64,000 nucleotides of DNA from positions 39,165,214-39,229,213 of the forward strand of contig AP025046.1 of NCBI GenBank assembly GCA_036186865.1, given 5' to 3'. This DNA comes from Eustoma russellianum. Lineage: Eukaryota; Streptophyta; Magnoliopsida; Gentianales; Gentianaceae. Under the pieces are notes generated by a model. That model did no database searches and was not told where the DNA came from. It saw only the letters and a list, made by a program, of their open reading frames with translations. Shown in pieces: positions 23,901 through 35,652 of the stretch; within the stretch, counting starts at the first letter, position 1; every line of letters starts with the position of its first letter. Position numbers and translations under genes: made by a program.

Positions 23901-24160
23901 AAATGAAAAAGATTCCAATTTTCTGCGATAGCACAAGTGCAATCAATCTTTCCCGGAATCCGGTGCTTCATTCTAAGGCCAAACACATTGAGGTGCGATA
24001 CCACTTTCTTCGCGATCATGTTCAAACTGAGGACATAGTGATAAACCATATAAGAACTGATCACCAAATCGCCGATATCTTTACCAAACCCCTTAATCAA
24101 GCCACGTTTGAAAACTTACGAGCCAAGTTAGGTATGATGACTTACGATACCATTGTATAG
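20945..24160 (+). pseudogene. Element B pol: protease, integrase, reverse transcriptase, RNase H
   Basis: One frame throughout, in copia order. Protease: WFLDSGCSRHMTG (DSG at 21039-21047). GAG-pre-integrase HHCC: LWHRRLGHIG... MCETCIKGKH. Integrase: HLDLFGP, SDRGGEF, NGVVERKNRT (D, D, E). RT: KARLVAQGYNQQEGIDYEET, LFQMDVKSAFLNG, QIYVDDIIFGS (YVDD at 23231-23242). RNase H: AYSDADYGG, STTEAEYIAL, CDSTSAINLS, then DIFTKPL. Nonsense codons: TAA 22163-22165 (CAA in C) and TAA 22436-22438. Compared with C, 24 bases coding LYRSMIGS are missing after 23510, in frame. Ends at TAG 24158-24160. Confidence 0.92.
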
Positions 24161-24187
24161 TTCTATCTTTTGCATGATTTGCAAAAT

Positions 24188-24427
24188 AAAGGGGGAGATA
24201 GCATAAGTACATGATTTTAGATTTTAGTTTCTAAGTCATCATTTGGTATGAAATGATAAGTTTCAAATATAAGTTAAGAGTTAAGTATAGGTTAAGGGGG
24301 AGAGTATGAGTTGAGGGGGAGCAACATACTATTTAAAAGTTGAAAACATTTGGTTAAACTTTTGGTTATAAGTTGTGACATTAAAATCATGTTAGGTTAT
24401 TTTGAAAATCATCCAAAAGGGGGAGAA
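24188..24427 (+). other. Element B polypurine-tract array
   Basis: Four GGGGGAG tracts occur between the pol stop and the 3' LTR (about 24188, 24293, 24312 and 24416). The last, AAAAGGGGGAGAA, abuts the LTR. Same layout as in A, C and D. Confidence 0.8.
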
Positions 24428-26937
24428 TGTTGAAAAATATGTTTGGATAATTTTCAAAGTCATGATTTTAAGTGTTACATGTCACATATGGTGTTATAAA
24501 TGAAAAAGATGAATAAGTGAAGAAAAATGATATTGATGTTTAGTTTTTTTTGAAATAATTTTCTAAAATGTGATGAATTGGTTGTTTTCATTTGTGTATG
24601 ATTTATACATGTTCATTATGTGAATATTATGTGTTTTTGGTGATTATTATTGTCCTGTGACTAACATGCCTTGGAAGTTTCTACAACTTACCAAAAAGGG
24701 CAAAATTGGTATTTTGAGTTTTGTAGGAACATGATATGGTGGAAATATTTCAAGAGCATATTCTTATACTATTTATCATGACAAAGTTGATATCATGATT
24801 ATTTATGACCATCCGGGACATTTCTGGAGTTTTCTCACACCAGGGGTATTTTGGTCATTTTACCCCCAAGGGTATTTTTGGTATTTTCACTCAAGGAATC
24901 TCTTGAGCATATTATTATCTTCATTCTGGAGCTGTGTTATTATTATTTTGAAGATAATATGGTGATCTTATATCTTATTCTCTCAACCGATGATATTATT
25001 GACTATAGCTGGATATGTGACGATTTGAGATGTCACATTCTATTTTTTCTCGAAGACCCTCTTATATATGTTATAAGAGAACATTTATCATCATTATTCA
25101 GAGATATTAAAGGTGTCAAAGGTGTGCAAATGATCTCAACATGTAAGAAGAAATATTGGGGAATTTCGGTGTTACACGTTGACATAATCTTGTCAATTGT
25201 TATCTATTTATTTCTTCTTCAAAAATCTGAGTTGCTACACATATATGTATGGTCAAAAACGTGTGTTTACAGTTGGAGGTGATACATTATTCATTTTATG
25301 AGTTGGAGACAAATGGACCAACCAAAAAGGAGCTAGTTGGCAAAATTGCCAACTTGGAAAATTCAAAAAGTGCCCAACGGTTATATTGCTTTTCTTGGGT
25401 ATTTTCAGCAGATTTTTTGAAGTCAAATGAAGACTTCACATGTTCTATTATTGTGCTTAAAGTTGGGGATAATTTGGTGGTATTATCCTTTCTTATTTTA
25501 TTAAGAAAAAATCAAAATATATTTTTTGATTAAGCTTTGTAGCCAACGGCTACATCCCAATTTGGAGCAGATTTTTGAGTTTTTGAAATGGTCTTTCACA
25601 TGCCTATTATCTTGCCAAAAAGTTGAGAAGATGATGGAGTTTTTATGGTGCTATTATCTTCACATTTTCAAGATAATTCCAAGTCACTTTTAGTTGAAAA
25701 TTTTAGCCAACATTATTTTGCCAAGGTGGACCAATCATGTTGTTTTATTTTGCCAAGTGTACAAAGCCAACCAATGATGAGAAGACATTTGGAGTTGATG
25801 ATGAAGATGATGACACATTGGCATTCTTATCTTCAAGGCTCAAATCACACTATAAATAGAGGCATTGGTGAAGAAGATGAAACACACTTGAAGCTCACAA
25901 GCATTCTATAGCTTTCATATTCATCTTCTTGTTCTTGTTGTTGTATTTTGTTGTAGCAAAGTTGTTCTTAATATTTTGATGAGCTACAAGCCTCTTGAGC
26001 TTCATTTGTAAGATTGATTAGCCATCTTTATAAGGCTACATCAATAGGTGTTGGAGGTATTGCAACTAAGTGTTGCTTAGAAGGTGATTATCCAAAGTCT
26101 TGAGTAGGGTTGGTGTATAACCCAAGGATCAAGCTTGGCTCTTGTTGTAAGGTGCTCATTTCATAGTGAAATCCAAGGAAAGGTGTTCCTTGGGACTGGA
26201 GTAGGTCACATTGACCGAACCAGGATAAATCCTCGGTGTTCTTCTCTTGTTTCTGTATTTCTGTTTTCTGCCCGTTTTTGACTGCAGTTTTCACCCAACT
26301 TCACACAATTTGAAAAAATAGCTAAACATTTTCAAAATTCGTGATTTTTGGTGGAGTTATACTTCAGACTGTTAGCTTTCATTTGCAACAAGAATCACTT
26401 GATTTGAGCAAGTAAAAGTTAGTCTTTCAGTCTTTGCAAGATAACTGCTCCAATCTGGCTGCAATCTGACCAGTTTTGAGAAAAGTTAAATTCTGTATTT
26501 TTCAAGAATTGTTTGAGGTCAGGGCCTTTTGGAAACTTCATCTACACATCCTAAGGAGTGTTTTGATATAAAGATCAACCTTTTTGGTTGAGTATTCAAA
26601 GAGAAACACTATTTTCAAAATCAGCAACATTCTGTCCAATTCTGTCCAGATTGACCATCTAAATCTTTTAATTTGTTTGAAGGGTCAAACGATCTTATTT
26701 TTGTCTGATTTTTGGACAGAGTCTTGTTAACTCATTGAAGTTTAATTCTGGAAAGTTTCATAATTTTTGGAGTTGTGTAAAATTATTTGTGAATTTTTGA
26801 AAAACGGGTTCTGATTCTGAGTTGGTCTCAGATTCTGTTTTCAAGGGGATTTTAACAAAGGGTTGTAGTGTAATTTCCGCTAACCACTATTCACCCCCCC
26901 CCTCTAGTGGTGTTCATTGCAGGTGCACGGTCCAACA
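24428..26937 (+). repeat. Element B 3' LTR (2510 bp)
   Basis: Almost identical to 16166-18674. TATA box at 25851-25858. Ends GTCCAACA, followed by the AACTC duplication. Confidence 0.92.
25851..25858 (+). promoter_or_regulatory. TATA box of the B 3' LTR
   Basis: TATAAATAGAGGCA, as in the 5' LTR; would drive transcription outward into element G. Confidence 0.7.
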
Positions 26938-26942
26938 AACTC
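26938..26942 (+). repeat. Target-site duplication of element B, right copy (AACTC)
   Basis: Identical to 16161-16165. Confidence 0.92.
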
Positions 26943-27032
26943 TCGTCGAAGATCAAGACTTAGGTCTAAGATCAATCTTAGTTGACTAAAATCATAACTT
27001 AGTTCTACATTCTGCCCGGATCTGGAGCCTTA
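26943..27032 (-). other. Element G leader, PBS-proximal part
   Basis: Non-coding sequence between B and the G primer binding site. With 15997-16160 it forms the untranslated leader of G, now interrupted by 10.8 kb. Confidence 0.8.
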
Positions 27033-27044
27033 GCTCTGATACCA
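27033..27044 (-). other. Primer binding site of element G
   Basis: GCTCTGATACCA on the plus strand is TGGTATCAGAGC on the element strand, two bases inside the 5' LTR end at 27047. Confidence 0.92.
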
Positions 27045-27046
27045 CC

Positions 27047-30000
27047 TGTGGCGCCCCGCACCCCGGCCCCGCCGAAGTCGGTGCACCCGCCGTACTTCAC
27101 TAAGGAGAGTACTAGGCGTCTTCCATACGCGTCGTGTTCCATGATAAGTCATATGGATTTTCGCGCAATAGTAAGCAAAACCGTGGCAGAATTTAAAACT
27201 TCAAATAAAAGTACCATCAAAAGCAGTTAGAGTTTACATCCCACACGACTAAATCAGAAAACGATAAAAGTAAATTGTTTCCCATCACAATTACAAAACG
27301 TCATCATTCCTTCATGCTGGGGTGCTCGGTCTACCAATCCTGGCCATCCTCTAACGCTCTCACAGATAGGGTACCCTAGGCTCGTCATCAATCTATTCAA
27401 CTTTATCTCCTGCCACCTCTGGTGAGAAAAATAAGGTGAGTGACAACGTCACCAGCAAGTATACTATAATAATCATGAGTTAAATGGAAAGTGCGAACAA
27501 GAACCGAATCCCCAAATAATATTTGGTTTGGGAACATACCTGTCCTCCGATCATCATCTCATAAGGATCATCGCTTAATGTAATAAGATCGTAACTTAAT
27601 AACATCACTAGTTAGAGTGAATTATAATATAAGGAGAGAGTAACATGCATTGATTAAATACACCATATTCACCATCACTTATGATACACAAGATCATGAC
27701 ATCCCAGCATAAGTAACATGTGTTGCTACGTAACGACTCCACAAGTGACATGCATGCATATGCACATGTAATGCGTCATGATAAAATGAGAAAGTGTCTT
27801 TTCGTACTTTTCTTTCTGAAAACATCATCGTCATAAAACCATGGAGTGTTCAGATCTATCTTCCCGGATCTGAGGCGGTAACTTCTCCCCTTCAAATCTA
27901 TTATTCCCGGATTCGGATCGGTAACATCATCCTTCCTTTTCAGATCTATCTTCCCGGATCTGAGGCGGTAACTTCTCCCCTTCGAATCTATTATTCCCGG
28001 ATTCGGATCGGTAACGTCATTCCTTCCTTTCAGATCACTTAACCCGGATCTGCTCAGGTTCATACTGGCCAGCTCATACTCACACACAGTACCGGTGGGG
28101 AAGCGTTTTAAGAAAACAAAACGAAGTCATCCTTTTGGAAAACGCTTTTCATCATTCTTTCATGTAAAATCCATACCATAAAATCATGCATGTGATGATG
28201 ATGCAATGTATGACATGTAACGTGCAAACCAGGACATGACACATGACACAAGAATGGATCTCGTTAACAAGGCTGGAATTTTTTCCAGCTTTGTATCGTT
28301 CGCTTCTTCTAAGGAATTCCCTATTAAACTGCATGTGTTAGGCTCTTTTAATCACATATACTCATCCGTAACTGTCATAAGCGAATGTCATGCATGCGTT
28401 GCGGGCTTACGATGTCATTAAGGGACCCATTTACTCCTTTTCATGCAATTAAAATTCTGAAACGACCATATTATACTGTAAAATTTATTGTGGTCAATCC
28501 TTTAATCTTTTTCTGGAAATTCCAACTCCCTAACTTCATAAACTCATTGGGCTAACATCCTGCCAATTTTTAGCCCAAGACCAATCCTTTAAGGCCTTTT
28601 CCCCGGCCATGCAAAGTGGGTCACAAATTCTGTCTACCCAGCCTGGTTCGGTTTGACCAGTTTTAGTAGAAAATTAATTCAAAATAAACCATAACTTATT
28701 TTGATAAAATTCCAACTGTCATTTCTTCTTTATTCATATGGCTAATGCCATGCCGAAAATTAGTGGATTTGGACACCCGTAAGGTCCATTTTCAAGCTAC
28801 TAAACATGTGGCTTAGATTCTGCCCAGTACAAATTTTCCAGCGTGACCAATCTTAGTGAGAAATTCATTAAAAATAAACCGTGGAACTTTTTAAGGTGAT
28901 TCCAACTCTCACTCCTAACAAACACTCGGAACTATTAGCATACCAAAAATAAACGAATTTGAAGGTCCCTAAGACCCTTTTTCTGGCTTCACGAATCAGC
29001 CTAATCTCAAATCCAGCACCAGAATTTTTCCAGTGGACATAAATCTTTCCTAAATGTTCTTGGCTCACCTTTTTGTCACCTTGGTATCAACCTTAAGATG
29101 AACACATACACACACCACGTCAGCCTCATTGGTTGGTGTTAGAGAGAAATGACCAAAATCATAAGTATTTCAAGCCTAACATACACAAGATCAAATCTTT
29201 CCCTCATTTCCTTGCCATAATGTCATTTGCATGCAACCTTACCCCACTTCCCCTTATCCCTTCTACCGTGGCTCCCTTCAACATAAAAGAAGAAATCTTT
29301 AACACATTCAAGCCTAGATTAGGACATAAACATGCATAAAGTCATCAAGGAACTCATCTTTAGAATAAAACGCACCTCCTACACCCTCACATGCATAGGG
29401 CCGAAAGTTTTTGGCTTAAACTTACCATTTCACAACTAAGATCAAACCTTAAATCTTTCTAGTCATTCATGCACACACTTTCACATTCAAACCATGAAGA
29501 GTATAGTGTACTTGCCTTGCTTGCTTACTCTTCTTGGATATGTGTCAAAGTTGGAGTCTTTCTTCCTTTCTACACAACATTCCCCACGGTGGAGGGAAGA
29601 AGGAAGGGAGAATGGTTAGTTCATGTTTGTAACTCAATATTCTTTCAAAAGAAAGCTAGATGGCTTACCAAAGGATGACACTTAAGCTAGAGTTCTTGAA
29701 GGCTTGGAATCCTTGAGCCTAGTGACCATGAAGGTCACGGTTTTGGAGACAAAGATGAACACCCATGAGTTTCATCTTCATAAGATCGTAAATGTCTCTC
29801 TTAGGAGGTTAAGAATGCTTACCTAAGCTCACTTGGTCTTGGATGAGCTCACTTCTCCTTGGTATGTCCTTGGCCGTGGTTTGGGGAGGGAAGAAGGGGA
29901 AGGAAGAGGTTCTTTTTGCTTGAAATGTTTAAGTGTGAGTTGGAGGGAATTTTCTCCTTCCCTTGCTATCTTAGCCGTGGGAAATAAGGGGTGAGGGTTA

Positions 30001-30523
30001 GGGTTTTTGCCCTAGCTCTTCAAGTTAATGCTTAACCTTGGTTACCTTGGGTTAACCAAGGTTACTTTCCATTTACTATGGTTACTTTTGGGTCAACCAT
30101 GGTTTCTTTTGCCTAACCATGGTTTCTTTTAGGGTTGGTTAGGTTACTTTTATTTATTAGCCACCCCTTCTTTAAATTTTGTTTCCCCTCCCCTTCTCTC
30201 TTTAAGGTGGCCGGCGGTTGGGGTCTTAAATGACCCCAACTAGCCAATAATATTTTTTTTTTGTTATTCCCTTTCTATTTATTCTTTTCTAGAAAAGAAA
30301 TATCAATATATTTATTTCATGCCATTTAACCATCTTCCTTATTGGCTTTGGGCCGAAAACCATAAGGCCATAAGACAATTGGTCCTAGTCTTGTAAATAC
30401 ATATAGTTTCCTCATGCCTTACAACAACTATCAACTAAATCAACTCTAAGCACAAGCGTGCATGGCCACATATTCACTGATTCATCCTTAGGTACAAGAA
30501 GGGTTTGCAATTGGGTTACAACA
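27047..30523 (-). repeat. Element G 5' LTR (3477 bp)
   Basis: Starts TGTGGCGCCCCGC and ends ACAACA. It matches 7975-11464 with scattered substitutions and small indels, including the 90-bp tandem repeat at 27851-28055. The promoter for the minus-strand transcript should be here, but no clear TATA box was found by eye. Confidence 0.9.
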
Positions 30524-32734
30524 TGTTAGGCGCACTTTAAATCAGTCATGAGTGCTGAATATTAAAGTTTAATTTATGTATATCATGTGTAACATAATAT
30601 ATATAACATGTGCAAAAAGTTGGAATTTAATCGGAGAAAAATTGGGTAATCGACAAACGTCAAAAATTCGATTTTCTACGAACACGACACATGGAACATT
30701 TTTGGCATGACATATAACATGTATCTAGACACTTTTTACATACTCTATGCATTCTAAAGTGTTCTAGAAAAATCAATTAAGGGCAGATTGGAATATACCA
30801 TGTGTGTATAATTATTGTGCACTATTTTACAAAGTTTGCAAAAATAATTGAGCACATGTACAAGCTCATACACGCCTATCTCAGCCTTGTTAGAGCATAT
30901 GTGGAGCTTTGTTGGCATCTTGATTGGCCAAGAATGAAGCATACAATGTTGGTGACATAAAGAAAGGAGCTACACTAGGTAACATTTCAAACTATGTCAC
31001 ATTTGTTACACATGATGAAAATTTCAACACGTGTGCATTAGGGTGGATGAATTTTTACTATTAAATGTTCCATATTTACGTCTTTGAATTAAGTGGATTA
31101 AATGAAAGATAAAATGGCAATGTTCTAAAGATGTTATAGAAATAATATGGTGATATTTTTAAATATCACACATGCTGATAATTTCAGCATGTGTAGAATG
31201 CACTTGACCGATTCTATGCCTTAAGATTCAACATATTTGATTCTTCAATCTTCAAGGAATTAATCTATACATACATGGAAATGTTTTGAATATTGTGTGA
31301 ATATCACACATGCTGAAAATTTCAGCATGTGGAATAATCAAGTGGTCGATTTTTAGGTGCAAAATGGAGATGATTTGTCTTGCTAATTATGTGGAATCAT
31401 CATGTAACTTATGGCAACATTTTTATGACTAATTGGCACATGTTCTTAAAGGTTATTTTCAGATTTATCTATTCATTAAATGATGACAACTTTCATCCAA
31501 TCAATGAGTGCCAAGTAAGCAAAGGTTTAATGATCATCCAATGAGGAGTTGCCAAATAAGCAAGTAAATGTCACAATGATGCAAGATATTCTTCCAAGGA
31601 CTTAAGAGATAATTTTTAAGGGGAAGACATGGCATATGGGGGCGGCACATGTTGATAAAAAGAGGAGAAGAAGAGAAAATCAAAAAAACAAGAAAAGTCT
31701 TGCAAAATCAAGTGCTCAAAAACGTTTTCATCTCCTTCTCCTTCTACATTTCTTTCTTTCTTCTTTCTTAAAAAGCCTATTGTATTCATATTCATACATC
31801 TTGAATAGGCTTCATCTATACCACCATATACTCTATATTGTTATAAAAGATTGATCAAGGTGTGATCAATCTTGCATCTGCTAGGTGGTGGTGTTCGTGA
31901 TCCTTGTAATCACTTACAAGATTTGTAAAGGATAAGAGTTGGTGTGTAACTCCATCAACCCTGTGTGGTAAGTGTTATTTGTGTTTTGTGATTTGTGATA
32001 ACCGAGGAAGGTGTCCTCGAAGAGTAGAGTAGGTTGATTTAACCGAACCAGTATAAAATTCCTTGTGTTTTTTACTTTTCAGCACTTACTTTCAGTTTCC
32101 AAGAGAGTGCATCATTTTTATCATGTTCTTAAAAATAGTAAACGAATTTTAAAAATCACGAAACTTTCTGAAAACGTAGCCACATGTCTTAAGGTTCATT
32201 TGGCACAAGTTTCAACCCTTTCGGACAAGTCATCCAAACGTCAAAAGTTATGAGACTAGTTCAGTCTGATTTTCAGGCTTGCAAAGGTTGAGACTTTGAA
32301 TGTATTTGACTAACTTGCCAAAAGAATTTTTCAAAACTGTTTCAACCCAATTAGATATACCTAATAAGGGGTTAGTCATTAAATTTTCAGAGCATTTGGA
32401 GTCACGGTTTAATTGGAATTAATTTTTCAAATCAGACTACCGTTTCTGGTAGATTTGTGCAATCTAACCAAAAACAATTTTTGAAGGGGTTAAAGGTTGA
32501 ATTTTAATCTGAAATTTTTAGGATATATTCAGAACATCTGAGACTAAGATCTCTCCAAATTTCAGAATTTTTGAAGACATGTAACCTAGTTTTCAAAACG
32601 TTTCAAAACAGGTCCTGAAAACAGAAACTGTTTTTAGAAGTTGGGTTTTGGTACAAAACAATTTTAAAAACCAAATTTTCCGCACCCACTATTCAAACCC
32701 CCCCCCCTTCTAGTGGTGCCTTGCAGATCCTACA
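30524..32734 (+). repeat. Element A 3' LTR, second part (begins with TGTTA duplication)
   Basis: Resumes the A LTR after G, matching 2690-4907. Holds the palindrome array (31009-31033, 31169-31193, 31307-31331), a perfect 9-bp hairpin GATTGATCA/TGATCAATC at 31849-31871, and the LTR end CCTACA followed by the CCTTG duplication (32735-32739). Confidence 0.9.
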
Positions 32735-35296
32735 CCTTGTTTGCCCGCTTGCATCATTTAAGTTCATTTACATTAACTCAATTTGTTGGCAATTATTGAA
32801 CCCTAGCATCCTTCGGTCCACATCACTAGATTTAGGATGGATCTCGGTTTCTCACAATCTCATGCATCATCATCCGGTAAGATTTGGATTTATTGGCGGT
32901 AGGAGATCTTTTGTCTTGTGGATGTTCAAGATGCGGATCAAGCCCTTCATCTACAGTTTTGTTTTTCTCCATTAAATAAATCTTTCACTTGCTCGGTTGT
33001 TTATGCACAACATACTATCCTGCTTCGGAGATAGCTTTGGCAGGCTTTACGGGGGTTTTCATAGAGGATGAAACTCCATGGTTAGTATGTGTTTACTTTA
33101 ATACTTTTCGTACCTTAGATTATCATCGTGGGCATCCTTGGCCTACGTTATCAGCTTTACAGGATTTTAATGATTGTATTGAGGATTGTGCTTTGATGGA
33201 CCCACCATTTCTTGGTACACGATATACTTGGACGGATGGCCGTGGACTTGGCCAAGTGCAGCGACGGCTTGATTGGATCTTTATTAATTCCCATTCTAAG
33301 GATGCTTTCGATAAACTATCCCTGACTCATTTACCGCGTATATCTTCGGACCATACTCCTTTACTTTTCGCATGTGATAAGTTGTGTGATACTGGTCAGC
33401 GGAATTTTTGATTTTTGGATGCTTGGCTATCTCATCCGGATTTTCATTCTTACATCAAGGAAGCTTGGTTGTCATACACAACTACAGGAGGCATGCATGG
33501 GTTTTACAAAACATTGCCTCATTTAAGACACGACATACAGAGATGGAATAAAGATATTTTTGGAAACATCTTTAATCAGGTGGCATATACAAAAGAGCAG
33601 GTTTGGCGTACTGAGACTGCCTAGGAACAGTTCCCTACGGAGGATAATCGTTGTTCATATAATTAGGCAAAAGCGGAATTCACCAGGCTACTAAATATAA
33701 ATTACAGTTTGGAAGCAGAAAGCTCGAGTCCGGTAGCTTCAAGATGGAGATGTCAATTCCTAATACTTTCACTCGCTTGTTAAGGGCAGGCGGGCACAAC
33801 TTCGTATACAGCAAATATATACTACATCTGATGTGTTATGCGACACCTCGAAGGCCGTTCTAATGAAGCAGTTTCATTTTATAGAGCCTTATTTGCGAAG
33901 GAACCCATGGGTGGTTATGATTCTATTTTACAGTATATTCCACAGTTGGTGACGACAGAAGATAATGCTCTACTGACTCGTGTTCTGCAGGCTGATGAAA
34001 TCAAGGACTCTGTCTGGCAGTTAGACCCTCAAAGTGCAGCTGGGCCAGATGGATTTAATGGTAACTTTTTTCATTCATGTTGGGATATTATATATATGGA
34101 TGTGATTTTGGTAGTGCACGAATTTTTTTCTGGCATTCCTCAACCTTCGATTATGGCAAGTGCATTGATCACATTGATACCAAAAGAACAGACACCACAT
34201 ACATTTAGCGATTTCAGATATGTTTGTCAAACTTTCTGAGTAAGATTTGCACTCGTATAATAGCGACACGACTGGACATATTTCTCTCCAAGTTGATATC
34301 GCCAGAACAAACAGGTTTTCTAAAAGGTCATGATATTTCTTCTTAAGTCCTCTTAGCTCGTGAAATGATACACATGCTTGATAAGGGTGGTAGTCAATTG
34401 TGTCTGAAGTTAGATATGATGAAGGCTTTTGATCGCGTCATCTGGGAATATTTGGAGTTACTATTAACACAATTCGGCTTCGATCATTTTTTTGTTTGTG
34501 GAATTCTCAATCATCTGTGTAGCACACGTCTATCAGTTTTAATCAATGGCATTGTTTATGCATACGTTCGTCCTTACACAGGAATTAAACAAGGTGACCC
34601 CCTTTCTCCTTTATTATTTATACTTTCATCAGAGCGCTTCAGCAGGGGGCTAAAGGCATTAGTTGCGGCCAATAGAATCTAGCCTATCAACTTGGGACGC
34701 ATTCCATTCCGTACCTCTCATTTTGCATACATTGATGATTTGTTGATATTCTTGCGGGATACTATTCGTTGCGACAGTTTATGGAGTTTTTGACATCATA
34801 TGAGACAGCTTCGGGTCAAAAGATTAATTACAATAAAAGCAGATTTATTCCCTCCTCCAACACATCATTGCTGCGCCAGAAACGATTTGAAGACATTTTA
34901 GGTATGCGTTCGACAAGGTTGCCTTTCTGATATCTCGGATCTACATTGCACAAAGGTATTAGTAGGGCACGTTATTGTACGATACTTCTAGAGCATATTG
35001 ACACGCGATTTAATGGCTGGGACAACAAACTTCTTTCGCAGGCAGGTAGACTGGTTTTATTGAGATATGTCATTTCTTCTCTTCCATTGCATATTATGGC
35101 AGCAGGTAGTCTCTCAAAATCCATTATTAAAATTATAGAATGGAAGATGACTCGTTTTTGCTAGGGGCAGAAGCGACATTGGGTCTCATGGTCCACCATT
35201 CGGACGCCATGTTTAGAGGGGGTTAGGTCTTCGTGATCTTCGGGCAATGCAGGAAGCATATCATTGTCGTATCTGGTGGCATTATCAGCAGAATAC
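32735..35296 (+). pseudogene. LINE-1 ORF2, middle part (endonuclease remainder and reverse transcriptase)
   Basis: After the CCTTG duplication the endonuclease continues in broken frames. 32989-33411 carries GTRYTWTDGRGLGQVQRRLD and SSDHTPLL (the terminal SDH active-site motif). The linker shows VWKQKARVR near 33710. RT blocks follow: AAGPDGFNGNFFHSCWD (about 34035), a frameshift near 34236, LDMMKAFDRVIW (34410-34445), IKQGDPLSPLLFI (34580-34620) and FAYIDDLLIFL (about 34720-34755), where YADD has become YIDD. Stops include TGA 33409, TAG 33622, TAG 33664, TAA near 34344, TAG near 34679 and TAG near 35161. The copy is dead. AATAC at 35292-35296 is the target duplication of C. Confidence 0.88.
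35292..35296 (+). repeat. Target-site duplication of element C, left copy (AATAC)
   Basis: AATAC precedes the LTR start TGTTGAG. The same pentamer follows the right LTR at 53882-53886, and LINE-1 continues across it. Confidence 0.92.
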
Positions 35297-35400
35297 TGTT
35301 GAGAAATATGTTTGTATAATTTTCAATGTCATGATTTTAAGCGGTGAATACTTAAAAATGTCACACATGGTGTTATATGTGATTAAAAGTTAAAAAAGTT

Positions 35401-35652
35401 GACATCGATCTCTCAGGTTGTTGCACATCGATCGATCTATGTACATAGATCTCTCACATCGATCGATCTATGTAAGGCATAAAAGTTTAAGACCTTTCTG
35501 TGAGACATCGATATCTAAACCTGAGACACATTGATCGATCAATGTACATCAAACTCTCACTTTAATCGATCGATGTAGGTCAGAGGCAAACACTGAAACT
35601 TTCTGTGAGACATCGATCTCTGAAGCTGAGGCACTTCAATCGATCGATGTCT
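35401..35652 (+). repeat. ATCGATCGAT-rich cluster in the C 5' LTR
   Basis: About eight ATCGAT or GATCGATC palindromes in 250 bases, in recurring contexts such as GAGACATCGATCTCT and CATCGATCGATCTATGTA. Repeated in the 3' LTR at 51215-51465; absent from the B LTR at the corresponding point (about 16250-16290). Confidence 0.85.

Larger units (their letters stand above)
16166..26937 (+). mobile_element. Element B: Ty1/copia retrotransposon with gag and pol, youngest and most complete
   Basis: 10,772 bp with LTRs of 2509 and 2510 bp that differ at only about a dozen sites by eye. It has an AACTC duplication, tRNA-iMet primer site, gag, pol in copia order (protease, integrase, RT, RNase H) and a purine-tract array. 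Long LTRs, a coiled-coil gag tail and a conserved in-frame stop between gag and pol resemble the SIRE/Maximus lineage (inference). It lies inside element G, hence is the last insertion in the A-G-B stack. gag has one frameshift; pol has two stops and one 24-nt deletion, so it is probably not autonomous as sequenced. Confidence 0.92.
7975..30523 (-). mobile_element. Element G: Ty3/gypsy chromovirus-type LTR retrotransposon (Del/Tekay-like), split by element B
   Basis: On the minus strand the order is 5' LTR (30523-27047), primer binding site, short leader, gag, protease remnant, RT, RNase H, integrase, chromodomain-like tail, polypurine tract, 3' LTR (11464-7975). The order RT-RNaseH-integrase marks Ty3/gypsy. 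Long LTRs and a C-terminal tail with STWELEEDM suggest the Del/Tekay chromovirus lineage (inference). It lies in the 3' LTR of element A with a TGTTA duplication. Element B interrupts it between the primer binding site and gag. Without B it is about 11.8 kb. Confidence 0.9.
1910..32734 (+). mobile_element. Element A: gag-only Ty1/copia-type LTR retrotransposon, split by element G
   Basis: Bounded by TG...CA long terminal repeats and a CCTTG duplication, inserted in the LINE-1 endonuclease. The 5' LTR is 1910-4907. The 3' LTR starts at 7153, is interrupted at 7974 by element G, and resumes at 30524 to end at 32734. Without G the element is about 8.3 kb. Between the LTRs lie a tRNA-iMet primer binding site, one gag pseudogene and a purine-tract array. 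No protease, integrase, RT or RNase H sequence is present: only about 270 bases separate the gag stop from the 3' LTR. It is therefore non-autonomous by structure. The LTRs differ visibly (microsatellite length, a duplication of about two dozen bases, many substitutions), so it is older than B and D. Confidence 0.88.
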
